Both the position numbers and the translations under genes were made by a program. Positions 22,574-32,482 of a DNA stretch of 64,000 nt are shown piece after piece. This stretch comes from Rhynchopus sp. YZ270_cl-10 (lineage: Eukaryota; Euglenozoa; Diplonemea; Diplonemida; Diplonemidae), in NCBI GenBank assembly GCA_964035575.1, contig OZ037866.1, positions 1,178,001-1,242,000 on the forward strand, in the 5' to 3' direction. The notes under the pieces are model-generated. The model had not been told where the DNA came from. It did not search any database and saw only the letters and a list, made by a program, of their open reading frames with translations. How positions within the stretch are numbered: position 1 is the first letter of the stretch; each line of letters starts with the position of its first letter.

Positions 22574-22882
22574 AAGGGGCCCCCCGAATAAGTTCTTTAT
22601 TTGGGGGGTGGTTGCTCGAAGAATAAAAGAAGTTATTTGGGCAAAAAACACCGTGCCATAATTTTTTTTCGCCTGCGGCGCCATTTTATACTGCTTTTTT
22701 TTGCTCCGCAAAAAAAATATACAGTGACTATCAGTTTGGAGGAAATTTTTGAAAAATAAAAAAGGAAGTGGAAGGGGGCGAAGTTATTTGGTAACTTTTT
22801 CGGCACCTAAAATCTGGAAAAAAAAGAAGTTATTTGGGAAAATGCCTATTATTTGGGGGGGAACTTATTCGGGGGGCCCCTT
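22574..22882. mobile_element. MITE with TA target duplication (Tc1/mariner-like)
   Basis: The inverted ends AAGGGGCCCCCCGAATAAGTTC and the mirror are flanked by TA on both sides (22572-22573 and 22883-22884). The interior is 309 bp, rich in TTATTTGGG words, and non-coding. Confidence 0.75.
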
Positions 22883-23439
22883 TAGACATATTCGTCTTAA
22901 CAGGCGCGGGTTTTGTTAATGCAAATGTACTGAGGTTGCTGATAAGAAGCTGACACCCACTACCCACGGCTCGTGCAGTGGCGACAAAGCTACTGAGGCT
23001 GTTGGGTATCCTTCAGCACGGGTTGTTTTACAAGACAAGGGTCATGTTTCAAACCTGGCAACGCACAGTTCTGTAGTCGCTTACACTTGTGTCTATTCTT
23101 TGTTGCCGCAATGTCGCTCCCCCAATCCGGCACAGTGGTGGCCCACTTTGGTTCACTGCTGTTCTAACCACTTAACCCACAGTCACGCCTTTCTTGTATT
23201 GGATGATACTACTGTCTTCCGACATGCAGTCTCAGACCAAGGCTCACAATGCGGTAGCATAAATTTCCTCTATCCCTTTGTTCTTCGGCCCACTGCATTA
23301 TTTAGCAAAGGTTGTTTTACGCGGAAGAGGGGACGCGCTGCAGGTTGTTTTTGAATTGGAGTCTTTTGGGGGGTCCAATGAAATCTTTTGCGTAGAAAAG
23401 CTTCGAATATGTAGGTGAAGATAAAACAATACGCTCGCG

Positions 23440-23532
23440 TTTTATTGAACAGATTTTATTCTGCGCACCGTACCCAAAATGTAAACACCACTTTCAGAAA
23501 AAATATTTTTTTCTCTCCCTTTTTTCTGCACG
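23440..23532 (+). promoter_or_regulatory. Copy of the hAT-2 5' leader directly before the truncated LINE
   Basis: ACAGATTTTAT, CCGTACCCAAA, GTAAACACCACTTTCA and AAAAAATATTTT occur here in the same order as in the reverse complement of 60755-60845, the leader of the hAT-2 transposase at 58.7-60.8 kb. The RT-coding frame follows immediately. This is either a solo hAT fragment or a mobile promoter shared by two element types. Confidence 0.6.
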
Positions 23533-23539
23533 CGTACGG

Positions 23540-25420
23540 AACATCCAGAAGTGGCAAGAAACCTGGATACATAAGGACCAGCACGGCTTCCGCCCTCGCC
23601 ACGGGGCCCACAACGTTCTGTTTGACATCTGCACACAGCTGGAAGACGCACTGTCTGGAGGAGAACCGCTGTACGGTCTGGCACTTGACTTTGCTAAATG
23701 CTTTGACCGTGTCCCCCAGAAGCTTACCCTCGAGCTCGCAGCACGACTTGGGCTACACCCCCGCATTCTGCAGCCGCTCCGCACCATGTACGAGCAACTG
23801 CAACGTAGGTTCCAGCTTCCACTTGGCGTAGGTACCTCGTTTAGAGTGACGAACGGCATCCTCCAAGGGTGCCCCATCAGCGTCGTAATGATTAATGCGC
23901 TGGTCGCGGTGCTGCTGAAGGACCTGGACAGCTGCAAGAACTCCTGCTCACGAGCGTACGCTGACGACATCACCCTACTGTCACGGAAGTCGATGAACAG
24001 CTTAGAGCCATGCCTGCGCATTGTGGAGAGGTTCTGTGCCATCACCGGCATGAAACTTAACGACACCAAAACCGTAGCATTTGGATCACGTGAGAACTTT
24101 ACCAGCACTCTTGCCTCGAACACAGGACACAGATACAAAACACTGGTGAAGGTCAAGATCCTAGGGGTCTACCTCTACTGCTCGAAGCACTCTCGACGCT
24201 CCTCCCCTGATCGAGTCCGCAAGGCCATCGCAGCCCTACAACGCCTACGATGTATGCCGCTGGCGTTCTACCACAAGTATAGAATTGTGTCAGAATGCAT
24301 CCTCCCGGGTGCGCTGTATGAGGTCCCGTACGCCCTGCCCTCGCAGTCTAGCTTGAAGGAACTCTCCACCGCCGTCAACACCTGCCTCTGGGGCAGTGAC
24401 TATGGTACGCGCGCAGGCCTCGCAATACGCACGGTACTGTTGAAGAGCCATCGCACTGACCCGGCCGCCATCGTATGCAACCGGTCCATGAACGTTGTGC
24501 TTGACCACATAGCATTTGATGCAACACTGAGAGAACGATGCCTGTCGATACACAAGAGGTACAACGCAGGAGGAGGTTGGGACTTCCGCCCCCACGGGCC
24601 GGTCGGCAACATGACCTCCACTAGCATACTGACAGGCGTGAGATGGTGTGACGACCTAACAACCGTCACGGAGCTGTCAAGCGCCCCCGTGGAAGAAGAG
24701 AAGACACACGCCCTAGGTCTTCTCGCGCCAGGTGAACGACACCACGCCATTCGCGAAATCGTCCGACGACAGAAGTTCACAGATCTTGCCTTGGACAGAC
24801 CGACTTACGACGGCGCTCAACACGGCGTCAACCTCGCCGACACCACGTACCTGCACGACCAATTGCAGTGGTCCCACCCCCTGCTAGCTTACCGCCTCCG
24901 CCGTATCATCTGCGATGGGATACTCTACGCGCATCCTACGGTGCTGTGCCTATACGAGTCAACAAAGAGAGGTGGCATACACCTCGAAGTGAATCAGTGC
25001 CCCTTATGCCTCACACCAACCTCCGGGCTGGCGAAGCACCTGCTGTGGACTTGCCCGCACACTGTATCTGCTAACGTGAAGGAAGCGCACCGCCCTCTCC
25101 TCGACAGGATCGGCCCGAACACCCCGAGTTGCCTGGCTATGCATGGCATAGCTCCCACGAACACGCCCAAGCAAGTCGTCGTTGACACGCAGAGATACCT
25201 GCTGGACGTCACCACCGCAGTAGATGATCACCTGTCCTCGCGGACTACCACAGCGCCTGCACGCCACCCATGGCGTATGGACTTTGAAGTGTTCGATGCG
25301 CCCCCATACCAGGAGGCCATCTACCGGCAGCTCGCCCCTTTCTTTGGGAAGGACGATGATCCGAGATGCAAGCAGAAGCGCCACGAACTGAAGCGAATGC
25401 TCCAATGGGCCTCCTCCTGA
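23540..25420 (+). CDS. LINE reverse transcriptase (partial)
   Basis: The frame is open for 626 codons without a proper start (5' partial). RT motifs appear in order: QHGFRPRHGAH, LALDFAKCFDRVP (first catalytic Asp), NGILQGCPISV, SRAYADDITLL (YADD box) and GMKLNDTKT. A thumb and connection region follow, then a C-terminal zinc knuckle CPLCLTPTSGLAKHLLWTC. Missing are the N-terminal endonuclease and RT motifs 0-1. After the TGA at 25418-25420 a second frame (to the TAA at 25818) carries coding-like sequence (ISSSRGLRSIGAPGLIGYDR). Its end is conserved in the 39.4-kb copy, so the element either has a short second ORF or suffered a frameshift near 25400. Confidence 0.85.
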   Translation, partial: NIQKWQETWIHKDQHGFRPRHGAHNVLFDICTQLEDALSGGEPLYGLALDFAKCFDRVPQKLTLELAARLGLHPRILQPLRTMYEQLQRRFQLPLGVGTSFRVTNGILQGCPISVVMINALVAVLLKDLDSCKNSCSRAYADDITLLSRKSMNSLEPCLRIVERFCAITGMKLNDTKTVAFGSRENFTSTLASNTGHRYKTLVKVKILGVYLYCSKHSRRSSPDRVRKAIAALQRLRCMPLAFYHKYRIVSECILPGALYEVPYALPSQSSLKELSTAVNTCLWGSDYGTRAGLAIRTVLLKSHRTDPAAIVCNRSMNVVLDHIAFDATLRERCLSIHKRYNAGGGWDFRPHGPVGNMTSTSILTGVRWCDDLTTVTELSSAPVEEEKTHALGLLAPGERHHAIREIVRRQKFTDLALDRPTYDGAQHGVNLADTTYLHDQLQWSHPLLAYRLRRIICDGILYAHPTVLCLYESTKRGGIHLEVNQCPLCLTPTSGLAKHLLWTCPHTVSANVKEAHRPLLDRIGPNTPSCLAMHGIAPTNTPKQVVVDTQRYLLDVTTAVDDHLSSRTTTAPARHPWRMDFEVFDAPPYQEAIYRQLAPFFGKDDDPRCKQKRHELKRMLQWASS

Positions 25421-25818
25421 AATGGAGCACCGCCAACCTGCCTGTGACATGCGTGGAACTTGCCATTGACTTGGAAATTTTCCACAGGATCTACGTTCTC
25501 CGGCCAACCTCTAACATTAGAGAACGGGCCTCTGCCTTGCGCACATTGCTCAACAAGCTTCACCGCCTGTGCAAAGCTCTTGGGATCCAAAACCCATTTC
25601 CCGCATCTGCCATCTCCTCCTCACGGGGCCTCCGGTCCATTGGCGCACCCGGACTTATAGGCTACGACCGTCGCCCAGTTTTTACGTACCCGCGCTACAC
25701 TATGCACATGCTCGAACACGTCATCGTACGTGCCAAAATTACGAACTCCGGCTGGGGAAATGACATCATCCCTGACAACAAACTTGTAGAAGCCAGCGCA
25801 GCTGAAGCTATGCGATAA
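25421..25818 (+). CDS. LINE C-terminal frame or second ORF
   Basis: The frame overlaps the end of the RT frame (open from about 25366) and stops at 25818. It has coding-like composition and no recognised domain. Its last ~100 bases are preserved almost unchanged in the truncated copy at 39357-39457, where the stop codon GCGATAA is also kept. I infer that it is the true C-terminus of the LINE protein, or a short downstream ORF. Confidence 0.5.
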
Positions 25819-25875
25819 CGAATATGATAAGGTGACTAAGCACGAGAGGCTTAGGATCATCTTATAAACTTTTCT

Positions 25876-26418
25876 TTTTCTTTCCGTACGCGCTGGTTTT
25901 TGTGTTACTCATGTTTATCAAAAACCTTTCTGCAATGAATAAAAAAAAGAAAGGGTACATTTTTTGCACCCTCTTTGCATTCTTTTTGTTTCGCTAAGAA
26001 AAGAATGTATATGAATTAATGTTTCCCCATTTTTTACATGAAATCTGTGGTCAAAAGTGCAAAATTCCTTCGCCAATGCATTTTTTGGGCGTTTGTTATA
26101 CCTGGGGAATCTGGTCAGATCACTCTTTTTTTTTTTTGAATTTTCCCACATAACCATCAGCAGATGGTGCTGGTCGTACTGCTAGGTGCGTGGAGGAATA
26201 TCTTGTGGGGCCAGACATCCTTGAAGGTAAAGTAGGTGAAGCTACAGGCGCGATGCTGGTGCGGGTAGTCTTGCGGGTCGCTTTCTTTAGCGACTGCAGT
26301 GATGGAGGGGTGCGGTTCTTGACCGCTGGGACAGCTTCGCAAAAGGTCGTGGGGTGTCTGTTTTCCTCTTGGCAATGCTTTGGTATAAGAAAATTACCCC
26401 CAAGAAAAGGCATCCCTT
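25876..26418. other. Spacer before surface-protein copy 3
   Basis: A T/A-rich stretch (25876-26140) is followed by GC-richer DNA (26150-26400) with open frames on both strands but no recognisable domain or splice-site pattern. I see nothing that can be called a gene. Confidence 0.4.
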
Positions 26419-26549
26419 TTGAATGGAAGCCCTTCTTCCCAAGTGTGGTTCCGTTCTGCCACGTCGCACCCACGCATTCGCCACCTTACAGGAGCTGTAC
26501 AATTTTTTGCAAAACGGAAATATTTCAAAAAGAAAAGTACACCTACATC
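26419..26549 (+). promoter_or_regulatory. Promoter-proximal region of surface-protein copy 3
   Basis: This stretch holds, uninterrupted, the block found split by the MULE at copy 2: CCACGTCGCACCCACGCATT, GAGCTGTACAATTTTTT, then CGGAAATATTTCA and the ACACCTACATCATG leader ending at the start codon. Conservation across copies suggests functional 5' sequence. No TATA box can be placed with confidence. Confidence 0.55.
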
Positions 26550-28583
26550 ATGCGTGTGGTGCACACTGCACTGCTGGCGCTGCTTCTGCCTGTGGCACAG
26601 TGTGAGTATGTTGTGGATGAGCGGTGTTGGACGGTGATGGGCCGAGATTATGTGACTTCCGGGGTGTCACCACCGGGTAGTCTTGCCGAGCGTATGGCAG
26701 ATTGTATTGAGCTGGGCATCACGTGCCACGCCGTGCTGTGCAGGTACAACCACAGCTGCTACGCTCTGACCTCCGATTACGTAGACTCAGGGTATTCCAA
26801 GGTACATTTCTATTTAAGACATCCAGATGCGATACGTTACCTCAAGACGTGTGCCCTGCAGGATGTCGAGTTCGAACGCCAGGAACCCTCGATCACGGTA
26901 TGTAAAAAAAATAGTTATTAATTGCACGACACTAAAGAAGTGGTCAAGTCAGCGGGGTTTCGGGTTATGAGGTTTGAGCATAATTTAATTAACATGAATC
27001 ATGGTGTGATTCAGGGGGTTAGAACCACGGGGGGTATAAAAATATACTTTTTTTGCCCTGTGAACCCCCGTCAGCCAAAACCCCCGAATCCTAGAAAAAA
27101 CACTGCGAAAACCGAAAACAACAAAAGAAGAGTATACCCCCCTTACCGGAGCACCTACGGAAGAACCACGGATAATCGGTAGGGTAATCACACTAATGAA
27201 TTAACACCGCGGTTCATCACATGACCAACAGACCAGCCAAACGCTCTGTATTGAGAAGAAGGCAAGTAGAAAGCTTCTATTTGCACAGGCGTACTGTGCA
27301 CAGCACGTCAACTGTATTGGGGTGTACTGCGAGGGCAGGGATCCCTACCAGTATTGCAAGAACGTATATCCTAAAAGCTACTGCGAGGGGAATTTGGAGA
27401 GTCGCAATTTCGGGACAGTGTTCACCAAGGTATGCCACCCATTTGACGAGAGTCCTGGGATCCTCCCTGTTCTAATAAACAACCAAAAGAGAACCTTTTC
27501 GCGCACATCTTTCAATAGTTTGTCCTTTTGAGGTGGCAGAGTACGCCCAGGTCATCTTACCAACCTTTCTCTTCACAGACACGAAACAGCAGTGCTGTGG
27601 CTCTTCCAGAAACGGAGGAATGTTCGTGGTTGTCTGAAATAGTGTTAAACTGGGAATGCGAGACGGACAACGTGCACAAGTGGACGGGCCTCGAGGAGGC
27701 GAAGCAGGCGTGCTACGGCATGGGGGTGGAGTGCAGCGCTGTGTGGTGCCGTGGTGCCTATTCTGGTCAAGCGATGCAGTGCACACCGTACACGTACTGT
27801 ACCAAGAAAGCACTGCAAAAAGGCTCACCAGCCGTCGGCACCGTGATCTACAAGCTCTCATGCAAAGTCCCAGAACACTGCTACTCACCCTGCTACGAAA
27901 CGGAGGAGCACACCAACGGCACATGCAGGAACGTCTGCGACTGCACGGGCCCGCGTGTCTGCTACTCCTCGTCCTCCGAGCCCTACGAGGGGTACTGTGT
28001 AGATGCAGGCGCGGTTTCGAATCCGGTCTTCGACTACCCTGCCTGCCTGGAGGGGGACGACTGCATCTTTGACACTTTCTCCTTTGGGCGGTACGGCTGC
28101 CTCGACTCAAGCCCAGGTGCACTGCAGCCAACAATGCAGCACGACAATGCGAAGCGTGCTTGTCTGACGAGGGCGGACTGTATTGGGTATCTTTGCGAGA
28201 CCGGTGAGGACAGGGTGGTGCGCTGCCTGGTGCTGACGCAGGAGCTCCACGACTGCATGGGTGACAACCAGAAACCATTTCGCGTGTACACTGCCTACCG
28301 GCGCTGCTGTGGTACGCACGCGAAAGAGCAGTGCCCCAAGGCATGGGCAGAGCATCTTGCCGACATCGCCACCCCTCACCCACATTACACCCCCGCACCC
28401 CCCACACCCCCAATCGTAACGGGTCTTGCTACCATCGGGGGTCTCGCCGTCTTCGTGGCAGCCATCACAGTCTGGTTAGCGTACAGGAGCGATCTCCGTG
28501 CCGTGCGTGACGAGGCTCCAGATCAGGGGCAAGAGTTGGTGCAAGCAGAACCACAGGACGAGGACGACGTGGTGCTTGCGTGA
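26550..28583 (+). CDS. Cysteine-rich type I membrane protein, copy 3 (3 exons)
   Basis: Exons 26550-26897, 27256-27429 and 27579-28583, all phase 0, give 508 residues. The architecture is that of copy 2: signal peptide ending PVAQC, VVDERCW, AERMADCIELGITCHAVLC, YLKTCALQDVEFE, CAQHVNCIGVYC, EEAKQACYGMGVECSAVWC, ADCIGYLC and RCCG, then stalk, membrane helix and acidic tail. The exon 2 acceptor is TTGAG, unusual but aligned with TTTCAG of copy 2. Intron 1 (358 nt) contains a small inverted repeat (GGGGTATA ... TATACCCC, 27032-27140), a probable MITE. The middle regions between Cys residues differ strongly from copy 2 (segments after CTPYT and after CTGPRVC), whereas exon 3 ends are nearly identical. 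Probably an exported surface antigen or receptor; ligand unknown. Confidence 0.85.
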
Positions 28584-29115
28584 AGCACCTCCTGTGTTGA
28601 AGGAGTACCACATCAGACAGGAAACAACCCGCATGCAGAAGAGAGGTGTGTGGTCTGCTGATCGTTGTCCGTTCCCTGATGTGCACAGCAAAGGGTCTAC
28701 CACGAAGTGGAGGGGTGGAGCACATTTTTTTGTTATGTACCTGAGACATAGTATTTTGAGGTTTTTTTTTCCCTTCTTCGCAAACGCAGATCGCAAAGCG
28801 CTTCTTTCCGGTGTTCATACACATGGCAAAGATACAAAGCTTGGATCTGGCGACTCGCGTTGATCGTGTATGGCATACATTTGTTTCATTACGTTTTATC
28901 AAGCAAAAGCAAAAACAAACACAGAGTGTAGTAAGTTAAAAATGATTGCAGACAAGAGGTTCCAAATGTGAGATCTGCTACTCTGGTTTGACGTCTGGTC
29001 TTTCTTGTCCACTTTTATTTTTCAGACTTCTGTGCACCATTTTCAAGAATCTGCCACTCCCAAAAGAGCTTTTTCTTTCTATTTCCATCTTTGTCGTCAA
29101 AAGAACAAAGAGACA
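28584..29115 (+). repeat. Conserved 3' flank of the surface-protein family (copy 3)
   Basis: Nearly colinear with 17487-18025. The end of similarity at about 29115 marks the edge of the duplicated unit, about 165 bp before the next gene. Confidence 0.8.
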
Positions 29116-29280
29116 CCCCGTCTCTGACAGTAGTCTCTGTTAATCTGCGTTGAAAATGTGCAACGCTTTGCATTTTTTCAAAAGTCAAATTTTATTTCTC
29201 CATTCCTGCGTAGCTCCCCCCCCTTCCCGCTACCACCTCCCCAAACCTATTTAACACACCACCAGGATTGAGACAACACA

Positions 29281-30966
29281 ATGAAGACGTACGTCAGAAA
29301 TGCGTTGTCCCTTAATGGAACGTTGCGTGGCCAGGCGGTGCGCAAACGGGAGCTGCAGCTGCTTGTGTATTCAATGATTTTTGTGTTCCACTTGAGCATT
29401 ATTGGCACATTTGCGAACGGCGTGGTGCACCCGATCTTGCACGCAACGTCTCTCTTATTGGCGGTCTTTGTCGTGGCGCGCATTTTAACCCATCGTGTCG
29501 TGGACGACACAATGACCTTCTGCATCTGCGTTGCGCATACAATTAACATTGCTTGTTTCGATCTGATTGCACGCAGCGCAGGAGGTTCGCGTTGGCCTCT
29601 ATTCGTTCTCGTGATTGACTACCTGCTTGTAATGCAGGTAGACAGAAGACGTACACTCAGCATCGTCATCTTCGCGATGCTGTGGATTATTCTTTGCATG
29701 GCAGAAACTGCGTTTCGTTTCGGCCTATTTGATATCCCATACTTCACGCACCCCCAAAACCAGCGCCTCGAATCCTGGGAGGATTACGGAAGCTGCGGCA
29801 CGCTTCCGTGCAAGCTCGGGTTTCTCCCGACGTTTAGCACGCAGTTTAACGCTGTCTTTGTCTTTTTATTTGACTTCACTGCGACGCGAGGGTTTGCGGA
29901 GCAGGCACAACGGGAGCAGGCTTCCATGCAGCACACGATCAACACTGTACAAGACATTGCCACACTCTTGGCACGCTACGACGTCGACGCTGTGTCCGAC
30001 ATTCTTGCACACCCCTCCACCATCTCCCTCCCCGAAGACATGATCTCTGCACTCCGCGCTCTCGAACACAACCTCCGTGAGTACCGTGCATACCTCCCCA
30101 GCTCCTGCATACAACACGAAAGCGACGACACCCCCTCCGCCGCAGCACACACCCTCTCCGACAAAGCAGCAGAACTCTCTCTCGAACGTAACATGCTCAA
30201 AACACCCCAACGCCTTGGTATCCTCCCGATGCAGGTCTCCGCCCTATTGCTCAATATAAAAGGAAGTCTTGCAATGCTTCGCTCTGATGCCTCGAAATTC
30301 ACGGAAATATTCTCAGAGCTTCTTTCTGCAACGTTGTCTGCAGTAGAGTCACGGCGGGGCTCGGTCGATGTGTTTGTCGGGGATAAGGTGTTTGGCTCCT
30401 TCAATACGGTGCGTCCTTGCAGTAGCCACGCATGCTCCGCACTGTCTGCTGCGAAAGCGGTGATCGGTACTCACGGAATGGAAACGGTAATCAACATTGC
30501 GGCAGCATCGGGGAGGGTGCACTGTGGGGATGTAGGTTGTGCTACGATGCGTCGTTTTGGGCTGATCGGACCCCTTCTCTCGCAACTGCGTGTCTTAGAG
30601 CGATGTGGTGCGGGGATCTCCAAGCAGGTGCTTTGTACTGCTGCGACGTTCAGGGAGGCAGAGTGTTCCCATCAGATGCGGCTGTTGCCAAGAAGGGTAG
30701 TAGACGCGACACCGCAAGGGAACTTCGTTGCGGCGGAAGTGATGCTGGCGGAGTCGGAGGGGTTGGGGGATGGGGAAGGTGGCAGTGGGCTGGAATGGCT
30801 GTACGCGATAGGTGAGCGGGTGCGAGAGTGGGAGGGCTACAACGCCGCAGTTCGAGCGTATCTTGCAGGCGGAAGCCTTGTGTCCGCCCTTCGAATTGCA
30901 GGAGAGAAGGCGGAAGTATTACAGACCTGTGTAGAAGCGTTGAAAGGGTCGTTGTTGATGATGTGA
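29281..30966 (+). CDS. Multi-pass membrane protein with degenerate class III cyclase domain
   Basis: The single exon encodes 561 residues; the start follows an ACAACACA leader. The first ~205 residues hold about six hydrophobic segments (LQLLVYSMIFVFHLSIIGTF, LLLAVFVVARIL, FVLVIDYLLVM, LSIVIFAMLWIILCM, FNAVFVFLFDF). A helical linker with LREYRAYLPSS follows (compare VEYRNYMPQS in the 19.5-kb protein), then a cyclase-like domain (~325-480) with SVDVFVGDKVFGSFN and a CGDVGCATMRRFG block. The first metal-binding Asp is replaced (LLNIKGSL) and the usual catalytic Asn/Arg are not evident, so it may be regulatory rather than catalytic. Together with the 19.5-kb gene it forms a small paralogous set on one strand around the surface-protein cluster. 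Confidence 0.7.
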   Translation: MKTYVRNALSLNGTLRGQAVRKRELQLLVYSMIFVFHLSIIGTFANGVVHPILHATSLLLAVFVVARILTHRVVDDTMTFCICVAHTINIACFDLIARSAGGSRWPLFVLVIDYLLVMQVDRRRTLSIVIFAMLWIILCMAETAFRFGLFDIPYFTHPQNQRLESWEDYGSCGTLPCKLGFLPTFSTQFNAVFVFLFDFTATRGFAEQAQREQASMQHTINTVQDIATLLARYDVDAVSDILAHPSTISLPEDMISALRALEHNLREYRAYLPSSCIQHESDDTPSAAAHTLSDKAAELSLERNMLKTPQRLGILPMQVSALLLNIKGSLAMLRSDASKFTEIFSELLSATLSAVESRRGSVDVFVGDKVFGSFNTVRPCSSHACSALSAAKAVIGTHGMETVINIAAASGRVHCGDVGCATMRRFGLIGPLLSQLRVLERCGAGISKQVLCTAATFREAECSHQMRLLPRRVVDATPQGNFVAAEVMLAESEGLGDGEGGSGLEWLYAIGERVREWEGYNAAVRAYLAGGSLVSALRIAGEKAEVLQTCVEALKGSLLMM

Positions 30967-31009
30967 AGGGAAAAAAAATGGGGGTGAAGGGAGGGAGGGG
31001 AATCGCATA

Positions 31010-31082
31010 CCTAGAAGGCGAATTTCGTATTCGCCCTATATTCGGATCCGAATATAGGGCGAATATGGATTCGCCTTCTAGG
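31010..31082. repeat. Near-perfect palindrome (CCTAGAAGGCGAAT arms)
   Basis: The 36-bp arms meet at TTCGGATCCGAA, 43 bp after the stop of the cyclase-like gene. Arms begin CCTAGAAGGCGAAT and contain ATTCGCCCTATATTCGG. It may be the core of a MITE or a 3' UTR hairpin. No target duplication is certain. Confidence 0.6.
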
Positions 31083-32080
31083 TAGGCTAGAGGGGGGGGG
31101 ATATCTGAGGGTACCTTAACGTTGTGCTTTCATCCGTGGCTGGTTATGGTACAAAAAGTGGGTCGGGGGGGTGTGCATATTTTTTGGTTTGATAACCCGC
31201 GGAGAACCGTGCCCCCTGCGTCCGCCGATGAATGGTGAGGCGTTTGAACATCTCTTTTTTTTTTTGGGGATGAAAATGGGGTTTGTTACGTGGACAGTAA
31301 AAAAAGGGAAAAGGGGCGGGTAGGAGAGTGGTGTAGGGTGCAGGGTGTCAGATTGTTTTACCATAATGAAATATGGTAGGCCAAGCTTTCCTTTTTTTTT
31401 TTTGTACCGCCGGTTTCACACTACGGCAATCAATTCGGTTTCCTTTTTTTTTGTATGACTTCTTCTGTTGTTGGTCGCAGGGTGATTATGCTTTCATCGG
31501 ATGGCTGGCATTGCAGTACAATTACAGTGCGTCAGTCAGGGAAGTGCCTGCGTCAATAGCCTTCATTTTGTTTCATTTGTATCGTATCTTTCAAAGCATC
31601 TTTTTTCCTGTCATTTTTTATGTTTATTATTATCCTTTTATATTCCTTGATTGGACAGCATGTATGTGTTGAAGGCACACTATTGTCTAGCTCTTTGAGC
31701 TCAAAACAAATACAAAAAAAATATAAAGACCCGTTTTGACGCTTCAGCAATAGTGGAAAGCCCCAAGTGTTCACGTTTTTTTTTTTGTTTCCCCGTCTTG
31801 CTGCAGCCTCAGCGGATCTATTTGTTCAGGGTGTGCACGACCTGCACAGTCCAGCTTTCGATTTTATTTGATGTGGTGACGAAGCATGATTGGCTTCGTC
31901 GCTTACGAAACTTCTTTTGTTTTTTTCTCCAAGATGCTGTGCATGAGAGTCACATTGGGCTTTGTGTTCCCATCCAACTATATTTGTTTCATTTTTTTCT
32001 ACTGCTCGATCGTACGATGGACTGCTTCTGGCAAAGGGCAAGTTGAAAAGAGGTCTGGAGGGAGCAATCAACCCCCCTAA
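31083..32080. other. Non-coding spacer
   Basis: G- and T-rich tracts and one weak copy of the hairpin-tail motif (about 31930). No supported gene; open frames are short and poly-Phe-like. Confidence 0.45.
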
Positions 32081-32190
32081 ACACGACGGTGAAGTACTTG
32101 TGGTTTTACTTGTGGTTTTCACCGTTGTAAACCAACGGTGAAAAACCACAAGTAAAGCCACAAGTCAAGTTATTTACTTCACCGTCGTGT
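32081..32190. mobile_element. Hairpin MITE (ACACGACGGTGAAGTA ends)
   Basis: The ends ACACGACGGTGAAGTA and the mirrored TACTTCACCGTCGTGT enclose repeated ACTTGTGGTTTTACTTGTGG and its complement, so the whole 110 bp folds back. A related fragment (GTAAATTACTTTACTTGTGG) lies at 47993-48012 next to the second ankyrin gene. Confidence 0.6.
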
Positions 32191-32410
32191 AGCGGGAGTT
32201 GATACCCCCCTTTTTTCGTAACTCCGTAATTAAGTTGCCCTTTCCCGGAGTCCACCGTGCACTTTAATTCCTAAACTCTCTCCCCCCCACCCCCCCATTG
32301 ACACGGTGCTGACAAGCCTTGCTTCTTTCACAGCCTCCTTGGCGAAGCAGAGTCTAGTACGTATCTCTTTTATGCGAAAGGTGACACACAGCGTCAGGTG
32401 CTTATGCTCA

Positions 32411-32482
32411 TCCTTGATTGATAACGTATATGATAAGGTGACTAAGCATGAGAGGCTTAGGGTCTTATAAACTTTTCTTTTT
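32411..32482 (+). mobile_element. LINE 3'-tail fragment
   Basis: ATAACGTATATGATAAGGTG, the CTAAGC/GCTTAG hairpin with loop ATGAGAG (32442-32460) and CTTATAAACTTTTC match the tail at 25813-25875. A severely 5'-truncated copy. Confidence 0.7.

Larger units (their letters stand above)
23533..25875 (+). mobile_element. 5'-truncated LINE
   Basis: The left end falls inside the RT domain and the right end is the hairpin tail CTAAGC-ACGAGAG-GCTTAG followed by GATCATCTTATAAACTTTTC. The last ~155 bases before the tail end are almost identical to 39357-39520, and the tail recurs at 32442 and 62802, defining the true 3' end of this family. No clear target duplication is visible because both flanks are T-rich. 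Confidence 0.8.
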
